Source of the DNA: Homarus americanus
Taxonomy: Eukaryota; Arthropoda; Malacostraca; Decapoda; Nephropidae
Direction of reading: 5' to 3'
Assembly: GCF_018991925.1 (NCBI RefSeq)
Contig: NW_024736071.1
Coordinates: 13,953,942-14,017,941, forward strand
DNA: 64,000 nt
Shown here one piece after another: positions 21,541-32,894 of this stretch. The notes under the pieces are model-generated. The model saw only the letters and a list, made by a program, of their open reading frames with translations. It was not told the DNA's origin and made no database searches. A program made the position numbers and the translations under genes. Within the stretch, counting starts at the first letter, position 1; every line of letters starts with the position of its first letter.

Positions 21541-22133
21541 TGTAACAGTTCTATTACACCTCTGTTTAACAGTTGAATTACAAATTCTGTAAGTAAGGGG
21601 GTTGGGTTTTACCCTTTTTTGGTAATGCTAGGAGAGGGCGCTTCAACCAAGTCCATATGAAGCCCCCTTTGATTCTCGTGTAATCCCATATGGAAGAAGT
21701 CCATCTGTTTTCCCAACACCCTAGACGACCCAGTTCTCTGGCTTCATTGGAAGGGAGTGGTCGCCGATGTGGTGGAGTAAAGTCTCCTTCCACTTCTGAA
21801 CAATCGGCCACCCCTACTATGTCTTTGATTGTTTCCTCCTGTAAAGTTTCCTCTAGGTTCCTCCTGTAAAGTTTCCTCTAGGTTGATAACTGAACCGAGC
21901 AGCTGGTCCTGTTCCCCTGTAAAACCTTCCTCTTTAAGATTTCCGAAAGGTCTGAGGACTCCTGGGAACATTAATATTAATAGTTTGCTCAACAGCTGAT
22001 CTTTATTTAACCAATGATTGTTCATCAAACAAAGCAGGAGATAGAGGGGAAGAACGTTGCAATAAATAAGCACTACCATTTGAAGCATTATTAGTGGCTT
22101 GCTTCCTTTGCTGGGCTTTTAGTTTTAGGGCTT

Positions 22134-23587
22134 TCAACACCATATCTTAAAATGAGTTATACAGTACAGGGAATATGGGATCCCTTGTAAAGCAGCAGCG
22201 AAACATTTGTCCACTTTTGAATTTTCCTTATCGCCCAGCACAAACTTAGTCAATAACTGATACATCATAATGGCAGACCAAATATCTGCTGCCAATTTCC
22301 TAATTTTAAATTCTTCAAGCAGCAGTGCAGGAGCAACTGGTTTCAAATTTCTTTCATAACTTATATCAGCATATTTTGGAGCAGACAAATACTGGGAAAG
22401 ATCATACAAGGAACTCTTTTCGTCATTAAATTGGAACTTACAAAAAACTAAACTTGTGAGCATTCCTGTCAGCGGGAATGAATGTTAAGTCTTTCAATAC
22501 ATTAGCCCAGACTTCGTCTATTTCAGAGATCATTTTTGGGCAAGTATCAGGCCAAGAAAGTTTAGCATCTCCTTCCAAAAACAATGAATGATGACCCACA
22601 GTTGCCTGTCCTTCATGTCTCTCTGTAAATGCTGAGAGATGAGGAAGTTTAGAAACATTTTTATAAAATACCTTGAATATGGAATCCACAGATTCAGATG
22701 TAGCAGAAAACAAAGAAGATTTAGATCTTACCAATGTTATCCAAGACCTGTTGGGATCATCCTTACACTCAGTGTTATCCAGCAGCTGCGTGGCAGTTGA
22801 CTGACAGCAGCCTGTTTCCACTCATAATAACCAACACTTTTGCCCCAGGTGGAAGTGGTTGCCAAAATGTGGATAGGATGAATTCAGTCGCAACAGGTTC
22901 TCCCTGCTCAAAAGAATGAACACTATGATTAGAGCCAGCCTCATCATCCTGATTCTGGAATCCACTGAAATCAGACTGACTAGATAGAGGTTTTTGTAAA
23001 CTTCCTACTGCATCATTGTCTGGAAAATTCAATAACTTACTTTTCTTAGCAGAAGCAGGCTTGTCTAAGTGGGAATTAAGTCTCTTACCTAACACCAATA
23101 AACCTAAACTTTCTGCCAATTTGGGTTTTTTCCATTGTTTTACATTTAAAAATTTACTCTAAAAGGCCTTATTCCACCCATTTTTAATTTGGATCTGCAA
23201 TAATTCTTTCTTATCTCCTGTAGCTTGATTAAATTTAAAAATTTGATCATAACAAACTGCACAATCCATTGGTGAAAACAGGTCATTTGAGACACAGCTG
23301 CCATGAATTATGCAAGCCAAATGGGGATCTATCTTAGTAATGCAAGTGACTCTACATCCTTGATAATTACATGTAGTATGGTCCCCTTGGGTCCTGGGTG
23401 AAACTACTATTACTGACTTCACATTCCCTACTGACAGACAATTCCTTGTATGTAGTGTATGAGCTGAACTTTCTAGTCCTTGTAGCTCATCACTCAATAC
23501 TAGCTCCTCAGGGACAGTTCCATAGTCTCCTCCATCATCCATTAGTCCAGACTTATGTCCTTCATCCTCCAGTTGCACATCACTCAT
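22134..23587 (-). pseudogene. DIRS gag-like region
   Basis: Four overlapping minus-strand frames, starting with an ATG at 23587 (MSDVQLEDEGHKSGLMDD). A cysteine/histidine cluster (CNYQGCRVTCITK, CIIHGSC, MDCAVC) is visible near the N-terminus. The later frame has DIWSAIMMYQLLTKFVLG, helical and typical of DIRS gag C-termini. Position upstream of RT supports gag; sequence alone is weak evidence. Confidence 0.55.
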
Positions 23588-23929
23588 CTAAACTAGGAGG
23601 AACACTATGAGTCACATTATATCATTATAAAAATATAAGGGAGAAAACATTTTCTCCCAAACCTAATCAATATGACTCGTAATTGTTATATTATTAGTAA
23701 CTTAATTCATTAAGATTTCTTATTGTTATATAAGTCACTCGTTTGACAATTATAAACAATTAATTCACTATGTCGTATCCGTCTCCCTTCTCTTATCTCA
23801 ACATTCAAATCCACTGCGCTTGTAGAATCTCAGAGAACGGGAAACATTGATAAAGGGTAACTCACCTACTCAAATGTGAGTTCAGTATTGCTGGATATGA
23901 CTCATTTACGAACCTTTCTCAAGGAACTC

Positions 23930-26603
23930 GCAAGAGGGGTGTGGTTATCTACGCTAGGCAAGACCTTAGAGCCAGCCAGGCGAGGGTTCAGGGAGAGGAT
24001 GTTTTTGAAGAGTCCAAGTGGTGTAAAATTAAATTAAAGGGAGGGGACTTACTTATTGTCGGGTGTATCTACAGATCCCCAAACTGTGGCCCACTAAATC
24101 AAAGGAACTTAAGAACCTTAATAAGCAATGCGGCAATGCTCAACCCTAGCCACCTCCTTATCATGGGGACTTTAACTATGGCGACATCGACTGGAGAAAA
24201 GAGTCCACCCGGAATGACTTGAATAACCCTGCTATTCTTTTTGTAGAAACTCGGAGATAATTGTCTGTTTCAACATGTTAGAGACCCGACACATTACAGA
24301 GGGGAGCAAACACCCAAGCCACTTGACCTCATCATAACAAACGAGGAGGGTATGGTGACCAAACTGGAACACCTTGCCCCAGTTGGCACCAGTCACCATA
24401 CAGTGTTGTCATTCAGATTTAACTGTTACCTAGTTCAAGATAAGGCCAGGCCAAGGTGCAAATATTACAAGGGAAATTACAATGGGATGAGGGAAGAGAT
24501 GAGGGGTATCAACTGGCCTGATTTACTAAGGTACAAGAACGCAGTCACTACGCTGAATATCATAACTAGTAAAATGACCCATTTGATCGATAAATATATA
24601 CCCAAGACCAAACCCAGTGCTTCTAGGAATACGAGGGGAGCCCTACACATGAAGAAAACCCAGAAATTCAAGACGTGGGTTGGGTCAAACGATGAGTAAG
24701 ACAGGAGGATGTATGCAAGAGCCAGAAACCAAGCAAAAATAGAGTGTAGAAGGGCTAAAAAGGAGTTCCAGAGTCTGGTTGCAAGCGAGGTCAAGTCAAA
24801 CCCAGAGGCGTTTTATCGCTATGCGAAGTCGAAATTGAAAATGCGAGTAGGAGTATCAGACCTGAGGCTGGTGGATGGTAGTTACGCAGATTCTGACCTG
24901 GATAAAGCTGAGGCATTGAACAGCTTCTTTTCCTCAGTGTTCACAAGAGAGGATGCAACTAACCTTCCTGCGTTTGAGGACAGACGGTTCGACACAGCAC
25001 TGACCCACATTGTGTTCACAGAAGAGGGTATTAGAAATAAACTGTCAAAGCTAAAGGTTCATAAAAGTCCCGGACCTGACATGGTGCATCCTAGAGTGCT
25101 AAGAGAGTTGTGCAACGAGCTTGCAGAGCCCCTGAAGATCCTGTTTTGTAAATGCCTGGATGAACAAATGGTCCCCAGTGAATGGAAAGTGGCTTATGTG
25201 AGTCCTATCTTCAAGAAAGGCGATCGTCACTCCACGAACAACTATAGACCGGTGAGCCTGACCAGCATAATATGTAAAGTACTTGAGAGATTTATCAGAG
25301 ATGCCGCAATGAAACATCTAATACGAAACAACCTTGTAAAAGATTGCCAACACGGTTTTATGCCGGGGCGCTCCTGCTTAACACAATTGCTCAAGGTATT
25401 GGATATTTGGACCCATATTCTGGAACGGGGTGGTAATATCAACAATGTATACCTAGATTTTGCCAAGGCTTTTGACAGTGTACCCCACGAAAGGCTTAAA
25501 GTCAAACTGGAAGGGTACAGAATTTGGGGAAATGTCTTAGCGTGGATAGAAGACTTTCTTCATGACCGCAAGCAGTGTGTGGTGATTAATGGTACGAAAT
25601 CGTCATCAGTACCTGTCACAAGTGGGGTACCACAGGGCAGTGTATTGAGCCCGCTGTTGTTTGTTTGTTTAATAAATGACATGCCTGAAGTTGTACACTC
25701 CTCCATACAAATGTTTGCCGATGACGCCAAGTTATTTCGGGAAATTAAGAACCAAGCGGACTCTGAAGACCTGTAGAAGGATCTCTGTGGGCTCCAGGAA
25801 TGGTCGAAGAAATGGCTGCTGACATTCAATGTCACGAAGTGTAAGAGGATGCACCTGGGGCGTACCAACGGTAAGGAGATGTATCATATGTCCCAACGGG
25901 ATGAAGAAACTGCGTTAGTTGAGACTGTGTGTGAGAAGGACCTAGGTGTGTATGTTGACAATGAGCTGAAGTTCTCGGGTCATTGTGAGAAGGTAAATCA
26001 GGCAAATAAATTATTGGGTCTTATGAGAAGGTCGTTTAGAAATCTAGACGGTCCATCCCTTGTAACGATCTTCAGGAGTGAAGCGCTTCCCCATCTGGAG
26101 TACTGTCACCCCATCTGGTCCCCGAGATATGCTAGGGACTGTCAGTTGGTTGAAAATGTTCAAAGGAGGGCCACCAGACTGGTGCCTGCACTTCGGCACC
26201 TCAGCTACCCTGAGAGATTGGAGCGCCTGAACTTGCCTAGCTTATACTACAGACGGGCAAGGGGAGACCTAGTTGAGGTGTACTGTATAAGCATCTCTGG
26301 GGGCACTACTCAGTTGAGTGTCCTTACTTGGAGCTGGCGGATGCTCGCCCCGCAAGGGGTCACAGCTCAAGATTGAAGAAGCCGCAAGTCCAGAAAACCG
26401 TGAGGGCAAACTTTTTTGGAGTGAGGGTTGTAAACTCTTGTAACAATCTACCAGAGACTGTTGTGACGGCACCGAGTGTGAGCTCTTTCAAGACAAGACT
26501 TGACCAACACTGGAGCGGGTTCAGGTACATTCAGGAGCCGGTGCATGCCCAGTACTTGCCAACAGTGCGTGACAGAGACGTGACCGATTGCCCGGGTGGC
26601 TAG
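23930..26603 (+). pseudogene. CR1-like ORF2: endonuclease fragment plus reverse transcriptase
   Basis: Endonuclease remnant: GVVIYARQDLRAS, LLIVGCIYRSPN, then a frameshifted catalytic block near 24165-24195. RT motifs: NYRPVSLTSIICKVLE, NNVYLDFAKAFDSVPHERL (motif A), SGVPQGSVLSPLLF (motif B) and MFADDAKLF (motif C Asp pair). The C-terminal region has LGVYVDNELKFSGHCEKV, HLEYCHPIWSP and RRATRLVPALRHLSYPERL, characteristic of CR1/Jockey-type elements. Damage includes an in-frame TAG at about 25774 and a frameshift near 26280. Otherwise well preserved, so relatively young. Confidence 0.88.
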
Positions 26604-26750
26604 CGAGCTGATCTTTTGGTGAAGAAGATAAATGAAAAAGAAAAGTAATCAGAGACGTGACCGATCGCCCAAGCAGCTAACAAGCCAATCAGTGGTGAAG
26701 AGGATAAAAGTTAGCTCAGTGAATTTTTTTTATTTTTTATTTTACTTTTT
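23930..26750 (+). mobile_element. CR1-like non-LTR retrotransposon, copy 1
   Basis: 5'-truncated element starting inside the endonuclease coding region right against the DIRS end, and running through RT to a 3' tail. The tail contains two imperfect tandem copies of a 3'-terminal motif (AGACGTGACCGAT at about 26576 and 26651, each followed by GGTGAAGA.GATAAA), then a T-rich/(TA)n stretch to 26788. A second copy is at 32895. Confidence 0.8.
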
Positions 26751-26762
26751 TTTATTTATTTA

Positions 26763-27369
26763 TTTTTTTATATATATATATATATATACGGTAAACTAAC
26801 TTCATTCAGAGCATTTTTATTTGGAGGGATCATCAAGTTCTCTATTTGTTGCTAATCAGGGGCACAGACATTATCGCCTCAATTAATTAGCTTGAGCGAT
26901 AATGCCGGAGTGAGTACTATCACCTGGCAGGGTTGACAGTGCTGAGCTGCTAGCATAGCGCTCCATTGGCAACATCGTTCACTATTACTCTAACAGTATT
27001 TATTGGGTTGAGAATTCCACCGTGAATGGTTCTCATATAACCCATATAAGGATGCAAGGTACATCGCAACATAACTCTAGATTGCTAATAAGATCGGGAG
27101 GTCAGCATTCCGGAAGGAACTCTTAAGTCTAGCAGCCTCGCTAAAGTTTGCCTGGAAAGTTATGAAGAGAAAAACTCGACTCTGGCCTTCATGCTGAGAG
27201 CAATTAGAAAACCCAGGGCGGAAGCCCGAAAGTTTTGTGAACAAACATAAGAGTAGGAAAAGAGATAGCCACATCGTATTCATACGAGCACGTGTATAAT
27301 TGGGACAAAGAAAATCGTATGCTGTGTGTGTGTGTGTGTGTTTCTGTCTGTCTGTCTGTCCGTCCTTCC
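26763..27369 (+). other. Short (TA)n tract and unrecognised sequence
   Basis: A (TA)n tract at 26768-26788 follows the retroelement tail. 26800-27300 shows no recognisable ORF or terminal repeats. A (GT)n and (CTGT)n tract at 27323-27360 precedes a truncated Tigger-A element. Confidence 0.5.
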
Positions 27370-28805
27370 TTCCTCGGTTAATGAGTCACCTTCCATACGA
27401 TTCTTAACTTCGGTTAACGAGCAATCCCTCGATTAATGAGTTTCTTACGAGCCGACCTCAACATGTTTTCGCTTGCATTTGGCGGTCCACCAGCTGTAGT
27501 ATTAGTCCGCCAATACAGTAATCGGTTCTAGGGCTTAAATTCCTTAATATTTTAGTAAATATCAAGAAGTTTATACTATTCAATAATTTTAAAAGTTTCA
27601 TATTAAATTTTTTAGTCATTTTAACAATTATTGAACATAATTGAAGGTAAGGAAACTAGTTTTATGCTTGCCATCCAGCCTGTCAACACACCAAACAGGC
27701 ATTAGTCTCTCTGTCTTTTCAGTGGAGGTAACATCTTGCTTGAGACTCTCTTCAACTAAATGCTTTTTTTCTGTGTTTCCAAGCAAATTATTGGTCATTT
27801 TGAAATTTATTTTACATGTTGACAATATGTAGTGCAGTGCAGTGTTATTTTAAAGAAAATATTCTTTATTTACAGCAAGTTTAAACTTAAAATATCACGT
27901 GTTGAGATTGTGTGAATCCAGCATGGGGCCTAAGAGATCAAGAAAAGCAATTTCAATCCAAACTAAGCAAGCAATAATAAAAAAACATGAAGAAGGCATT
28001 AGAATAAATGCGCTATGCAAAGAATATGGCATGTCGACATCAACTGTATCGACAATTCTTGCACAGAAAGAAAAATTTAATGAAGTGAGTGAGAGACAAA
28101 TCTACCAGGGTGTTTAAAAGTAGATCCCTAATTGCAGAAACAGAGAGGTTACTTCTCATCTGGATAAGGGAAAAACAGATGAAAGGTGATTCAGTTTCTA
28201 GTGAATTTATTTGTGAAAGAGCCAGGGAGATTTACGAACATTTAAAAATAGATCAACCTGGTTCTTCAGGCACAGAATTTGAAGATCTTAGGGCCAGCAA
28301 AGGCTGGTTCGAAAAATGTAAGAAAAGAAGTGACATATTTAGTGTAGTTAGGCATGGTGAGGCTGCTAGTGCTGATAAGGAAGGGGCAGCAAAGTTTTTA
28401 GTGGAGTTTAAAGAACTTATGGATGAAGAAAATTATCTTCCAGAGCAAGTGTTCAATGTGGATGAAACTGGGCTGTTTTGGAAAAAGATGCCCAAAATAA
28501 CATTCATCACCAGAGATGAAGCCTCTTTACCTGGGCATAAACCCATGAAAGACCATCTCACTCTATTGCTTGGTGCCAATGCTTCAGGGGATTTCCAACT
28601 GAAGCCTATGCTTGTATACCACTCTGAGAAGCCCAGAGTGTTCAAACAACAAAAAGTGGTAAGAGGAAAGCTTGGAGTTTATTGGAAGTCCAACCGTAAG
28701 GCATGGGTGACAAGACAGCTCTTTAATGAATGGGCTGTTGAGGTGTTTTGCCCTTCTGTGAAGAGCTACCTAACCACAACTCCCTTTAAAGGCTCTTCTC
28801 ATGGA
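27370..28805 (+). mobile_element. Tigger-A element with transposase, both ends truncated
   Basis: The left TIR is lost (starts at CTCGGTTAATGAG) but 27400-27900 matches the leader half of the Tigger-A MITEs at 4241, 17550 and 46058 (TCATTTTAACAATTATTGAA; GACTCTCTTCAACTAAA). It continues into a transposase gene absent from those MITEs, identifying the autonomous relative. The right side is cut by the palindromic MITE at 28806. Confidence 0.82.
27923..28805 (+). pseudogene. Tigger/pogo transposase, N-terminal two-thirds
   Basis: ATG at 27923 starts MGPKRSRKAISIQTKQAI. Residues 1-65 form a psq/CENP-B-type helix-turn-helix (RINALCKEYGMSTSTVSTIL). After a frameshift near 28095-28115 comes the second, CENPB-type domain (ERLLLIWIREKQMKGDSV), then DDE motif 1 VFNVDETGLFWKKMP with the first catalytic Asp. 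The frame shifts again near 28785, and the expected second-Asp block (L-L-x-D-N-A-P-like, here LLMDYA) is cut off by the MITE insertion. The protein family binds TIRs and cuts and pastes at TA. Confidence 0.9.
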
Positions 28806-29170
28806 TTATGCCCATAAACAAAATAAAAGTCATTCTATTTCCTCACTGTGCTAAGAAGTATAAATACTGTATATAAAATCCTCGTGGAACTTAGTATTTC
28901 AGCTATTACAACACAAATTCACGGAGCCTTCTTTGTGTGTATTTACAGCTGATTCACCAGGCAAGAAGATGACGGTGGCAGTGCATATGATGGGGGTGAA
29001 GGAGGGGGTTTTGTGAATTGCAATTAAATGCCAGGTAGCGACGTGTCCTCCTAATATTACTTATTAAGTAATTATTAGATATTTTAATTGCCTGTAAATG
29101 TTGGCCTGGCGAGTTATTGCTAGACATTAACATACCTAGGTATAAGCTAGGCGTCGCCTTCTGGGTTGAA
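28806..29170. mobile_element. Palindromic MITE copy, inverted, inside Tigger gene
   Basis: Reverse orientation of the family at 18395 and 58690: GTAGCGACGTGTCCTCCTAA, TTAACATACCTAGGTATAAG and AACAAAATAAAAGTCATTCT are shared. It interrupts the Tigger transposase at its second catalytic block. Confidence 0.78.
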
Positions 29171-30114
29171 CAAAAATATATTATATAATCAGCAATTTGC
29201 ATAAAAATTTTATGACAAACTGAATAATTAGGTAAAAATAAGCATTTTACTGTATATGAAGGGTGCTGGTATTAATAAGCTTAAATTATTACAGTAACAT
29301 ATGTTTACTAATTAATAAAAAAAAAAAATTCTAGTTTAGGTGGAGGCATACTGGGCACTTCCAAACGTATTACCCATTTTGCTGGCCGTTTGTCTAAAAG
29401 CCTAGCAAACAGCAGGATTTCAGCTGTTGCTAGACATGGACAATGGTTTGGCTTGGCCAGATTAGTTATCAAATGTGCTTTATATAATTTCAAGTAAAAA
29501 TTGAAATAAATCATACAACGATAATAATTTAAAATATTACTCATAAATGGTGACATACTTCTTTTTATTCATAATATGCAAACTACTTTAGTATTATTAA
29601 ATCATTATTCAGGGTCCTCTTTGACCAGCCAGCTGCTGCCATTTTAAAGAAACTTCACGATGTACCCAGTGTCTTTTCTTTAGCTTTTGCAGATGCCTCA
29701 CTTGCTTCAGCAATTGAAGAGCTATAGTACAATTCTGTAAGGCCTCAACTGCAGTAATGGGAACCATGGCAAACATCATCTGCTGTACGGTATCTGCTTT
29801 GTTGCTATTTTCGTTGCATTGGGCAGACACGCCAACAAAAGTCCGAGTGTGATGCAAAACATCTCTTTGTTTTACTGGCCAGACAGTGTTTGACAAACAT
29901 GTTTGGAGGAAAGTGCCCAGTGAGCCGCCACCTTTACAGTAAGAATGACGGGTGTGGGTGGGAGATGAACCTTTTTGGGGTGAGCGGTCGGTTTCTCCCC
30001 CTAAGGTTCTCCATTTCCTCCACCACCACTCTGAAACATTCAATGCCATAATATCATGACCACTGGGGTTAGTTATACAGATTTTTGGCTGTCAAAAAGT
30101 CATAATTTTTAACA
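29171..30114. other. Unrecognised segment with a 146-codon minus-strand frame
   Basis: A minus-strand frame at 29609-30049 ends in a basic stretch (LKKRHWVHREVSLKWQQL) preceded by hydrophobic helical text. It faintly recalls the N-terminus of PIF/Harbinger-type proteins but I cannot support that. No terminal repeats found. Confidence 0.25.
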
Positions 30115-30587
30115 AAATAATACTGGACTCACTTTGTACTCGAATATTCTAAGCTAATGGAATAAAATTTTGTCTTGTGCAAACTATGAGATATTTATAC
30201 TCAAATTAATCACTATCTTACAAGGATTCCAGCAATGCAAGTTATAATCTGCTTCAAGTCTGTGAATTTTTATGAGAGAAACTTTGAGCATAAAACCACC
30301 TTCATCCTATAAAATCCTTATCATGCCATCTTGCTTCCCCTGCTGGCTGGGAGGTGGGGTGTTGTCAACCAGGAGGGGAGATTACCAGGTAGTTGTCACT
30401 GGAGAAGGGGGGAGTGGTCAGGGAATCAGGCTTATACAATACAGGGGAAGTTTTAAGTTTTTTGCTGATAAAATGTCACTGACTTGTCTTGGCAGAATAT
30501 AACTTGTGTTGCTGGAATTCTTGCAAGATAACAATTAATTTGAGTGAAAACATCCCTTAGTTTGCACTAGACATAAAAATTTTAGTA
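30115..30587. repeat. Old palindromic repeat
   Basis: Arms ACAAGGATTCCAGCAATGCA at 30219 and GTTGCTGGAATTCTTGCAAG at 30508, with spacer text like that at 8711 and 48520. More diverged than the young palindromic units. Interrupted at 30588 by another element. Confidence 0.6.
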
Positions 30588-30798
30588 CAGGTTGACAATC
30601 CCTTATCCGAAACCCTTGGGGCTAGAGGCATTTTGGATTTCGGAATTTTTCGGGGCCTGGGAGGGGCGAAAATATTATAATAATAATAATACCGGTAATG
30701 TAATAATAATTCATAGGTCTAGGTCTCATTTCTCACTTTTGATCTTTTTTTTCATTCTTGTATTTCTTTATTGTTATTATTATTTTATTACAGTATTA

Positions 30799-30833
<35 letters not shown>

Positions 30834-31089
30834 TTTATTATTATATTTTATTATTACTATTATTATTATTTATCATTATTTTATTTTGGTGTACAGTATT
30901 TTAATTAAAAATTTTATTTACTATGAATAATTATTATTATTGTAATTATTATTACTATTACATTTTTGCCCACCAGGCCCCGATGTGAGTCAGTGATTTA
31001 TGCCTGGGTGGGTTAATCCCTGTTTAAAAAAAAAAAAAATTGCCTCACAAAAAAACTTTCGGAATTTCGGATAAAGGGTTGTCAACATG
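30588..31089. mobile_element. Small TIR element, ~500 bp
   Basis: Starts CAGGTTGACAATCCCTTATC and ends GGATAAAGGGTTGTCAACATG, flanked by TA. The terminus style is Tigger-like. The interior is rich in ATT/AAT trinucleotide repeats (30680-30960). The frame read across it is a repeat artefact. Confidence 0.8.
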
Positions 31090-31440
31090 TAATTAACTTA
31101 GTACATTTGAGTACATGTTATAATAATTTATTCGTTGCTCAGAAGTTGTGGTTGCAGTTTCGAACTTCGTGACATGACTAGTGTATAATGAGTCTCCGTA
31201 TGCCCTGGTTTATTCATTGATCAATTGTCTTAATGCCAAAGTAGTCATATCATGTGTCAATTAATTTTAAAACAAATTATAAAGTAAAATGTTTACGGTG
31301 ATGCTTTAGTAGTGCTGTTAATGTGTGTGTGCTGTTATAGATATAAACACTACCAATTTTTCTGTTTTTGTATGAGTCTTCTAGCTTAAGGGGAAAGTAA
31401 TACATTATTTTCAGTCACCCTAGGTATTCAAATAGGTAAC
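31090..31440 (+). other. Intron sequence, nothing recognised
   Basis: AT-rich intron just upstream of Piwi exon e. No repeat ends or conserved frames. Confidence 0.5.
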
Positions 31441-31460
31441 CAGTGTTGTAAATGTTACAG

Positions 31461-31582
31461 ATGCCATCAATCGTTATAAAGTGCAGAATGGCTTCCAACC
31501 AAGGATGATTGTGGTGTACCGTGATGGGGTTGGTGAAGGACAAATTGAGTTTGTCAAGGAACATGAAATTTCTGCTGTTAAG
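31461..31582 (+). CDS. piwi-like: Piwi exon e (second catalytic Asp)
   Basis: Acceptor TGTTACAG ends at 31460. Two bases complete a split Asn codon and 40 codons follow, ending in phase 0 before GTAATT at 31583. It encodes AINRYKVQNGFQPRMIVVYR and then DGVGEGQIEFVKEHEI. The YRDG motif carries the second catalytic aspartate at 31523-31525. The preceding intron is 18.85 kb and contains at least five retroelement or transposon insertions. Confidence 0.94.
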
Positions 31583-31898
31583 GTAATTTACAAAAAATAG
31601 ATTTTATTGATACGGTAATTATTTCTCAGCTTATTCGTATTCTTCCATGTGTAAAAGTTGCCTTGTGCCTTTCCTTGAAAATAGCTATTTTATATATTCG
31701 AAATAGATTTGAGAATGGATTATTATATATTTGTATCCCATGTACACACAATCAAAAAACTTCTTTACAATTTTGTGTTTGATAATTATATGACACCAGA
31801 CGAAGGATTTTAACAACTGCCAAGACAACAGCAGTGTTAGTTTTGAAATTCATCAGACTCATCCGTAAAGATACTTTCTTTTTTATTGTATTTGAGTA

Positions 31899-32525
31899 CA
31901 GTAGTACCCCGCTTTATGCGGTCAATTGAACCCACAGGGTACCTCAGAAAGTGGAAAGTGAAAACCGCGTAAAGTGAACAACAGAACATATGGAATTAAT
32001 TCCAATAGAGACTGGCCCGACCCCCAAACTCCACTTTTTCCGACACAATACCTATGTTGTAGTAAAAATAACATCTAAATTTTATGATGGTATGCTCACA
32101 CAATTAATATTTAAGAGAAATACAGTCGCCAGGTTAATGTCCATTCAAATAATGGACTCAAATCTCCCAGGGAATATTTTGAATGTAAACTTCATATATT
32201 TTGCACAAACAATAAAATATTTGCTTTGTGTAAACCAAATTATTACATTAGATCTAAAATTTGTATGTCTAATGCAAAATCCATGATGTTTATATTCAAA
32301 ATGATCATCACATTGTAAGAATTCCAGCAATGTAAATTATATTCTGGCAGGGTAATTTGTATATATTTTATAGCTAAAAAAAAAAAAAAAATAAAAATAT
32401 ACTTCACCGAGTATATGGGTAGATGCACCGCAGATGCACCGCGGAAAATGAAATTCCGGTTCTGGCAAGGTACCGTGTAATGAGAAATCGCGGGAAATGA
32501 AACCGTGTAAAGCGGGGTAATACTG
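31899..32525 (-). mobile_element. Tigger derivative with one palindromic unit
   Basis: Starts CAGTAGTACCCCGCTTTATG and ends AAGCGGGGTAATACTG, flanked by TA. One unit at about 32168-32345 has lost most of its first arm: it jumps from AATGGACTCAAATCTCCC straight to GGGAATATTTTGAATG. With the copies at 9017 (three units) and 10845 (two units) this gives a 1-2-3 unit series. Confidence 0.85.
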
Positions 32526-32894
32526 TACAGCCCCAAGCAATATTTGGATCGGGTCGGGTCATGTTGCATCTCTGTAACAAAGCGTGTTCGGCATTCGGGC
32601 CTTCGTTGTTGAGCGGCAGAAATTGCACAGTGATTACATTAGATTATCAAGATCGTCTTAGTGATGTGAAAGTGTAAATCGATGTAGGATTTTTAATGCT
32701 AGATGCGATTGTATTTTTGAAAACTCAATCTCCACCGAGTTGGAGATACAGCCCAGGTCAAGAGGCCTACAACCACAAAATCATTACCGTATGACAAAGC
32801 TTTCATTTTATATTTTTATGGAGTTGTGGTCACAGCTGTGATAAAGGCCAACCAGGGGGTGTAGTACTTTGCCTTTAGTTAAATCAGTTCATAG
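32526..32894 (+). other. Intron sequence, nothing recognised
   Basis: Sequence between a Tigger derivative and the second CR1 copy. No recognisable motif. Confidence 0.4.

Larger units (their letters stand above)
18950..23900 (-). mobile_element. DIRS-like tyrosine-recombinase retrotransposon, degraded
   Basis: Order on the minus strand: gag-like region, RT, RNase H, then a tyrosine recombinase. An RT with a YLDD box plus a tyrosine recombinase in place of an integrase is the hallmark of DIRS-like elements. Multiple frameshifts break every ORF. I could not identify the inverted terminal repeats or the internal complementary region expected of DIRS, so the ends are approximate. A CR1-like element follows at 23930. 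Confidence 0.82.

Noticed and set aside
29609..30049. 146-codon minus-strand ORF as a Harbinger-type protein
   Set aside because: Only a short basic segment is reminiscent; no DDE motifs, no MADF pattern and no terminal repeats.
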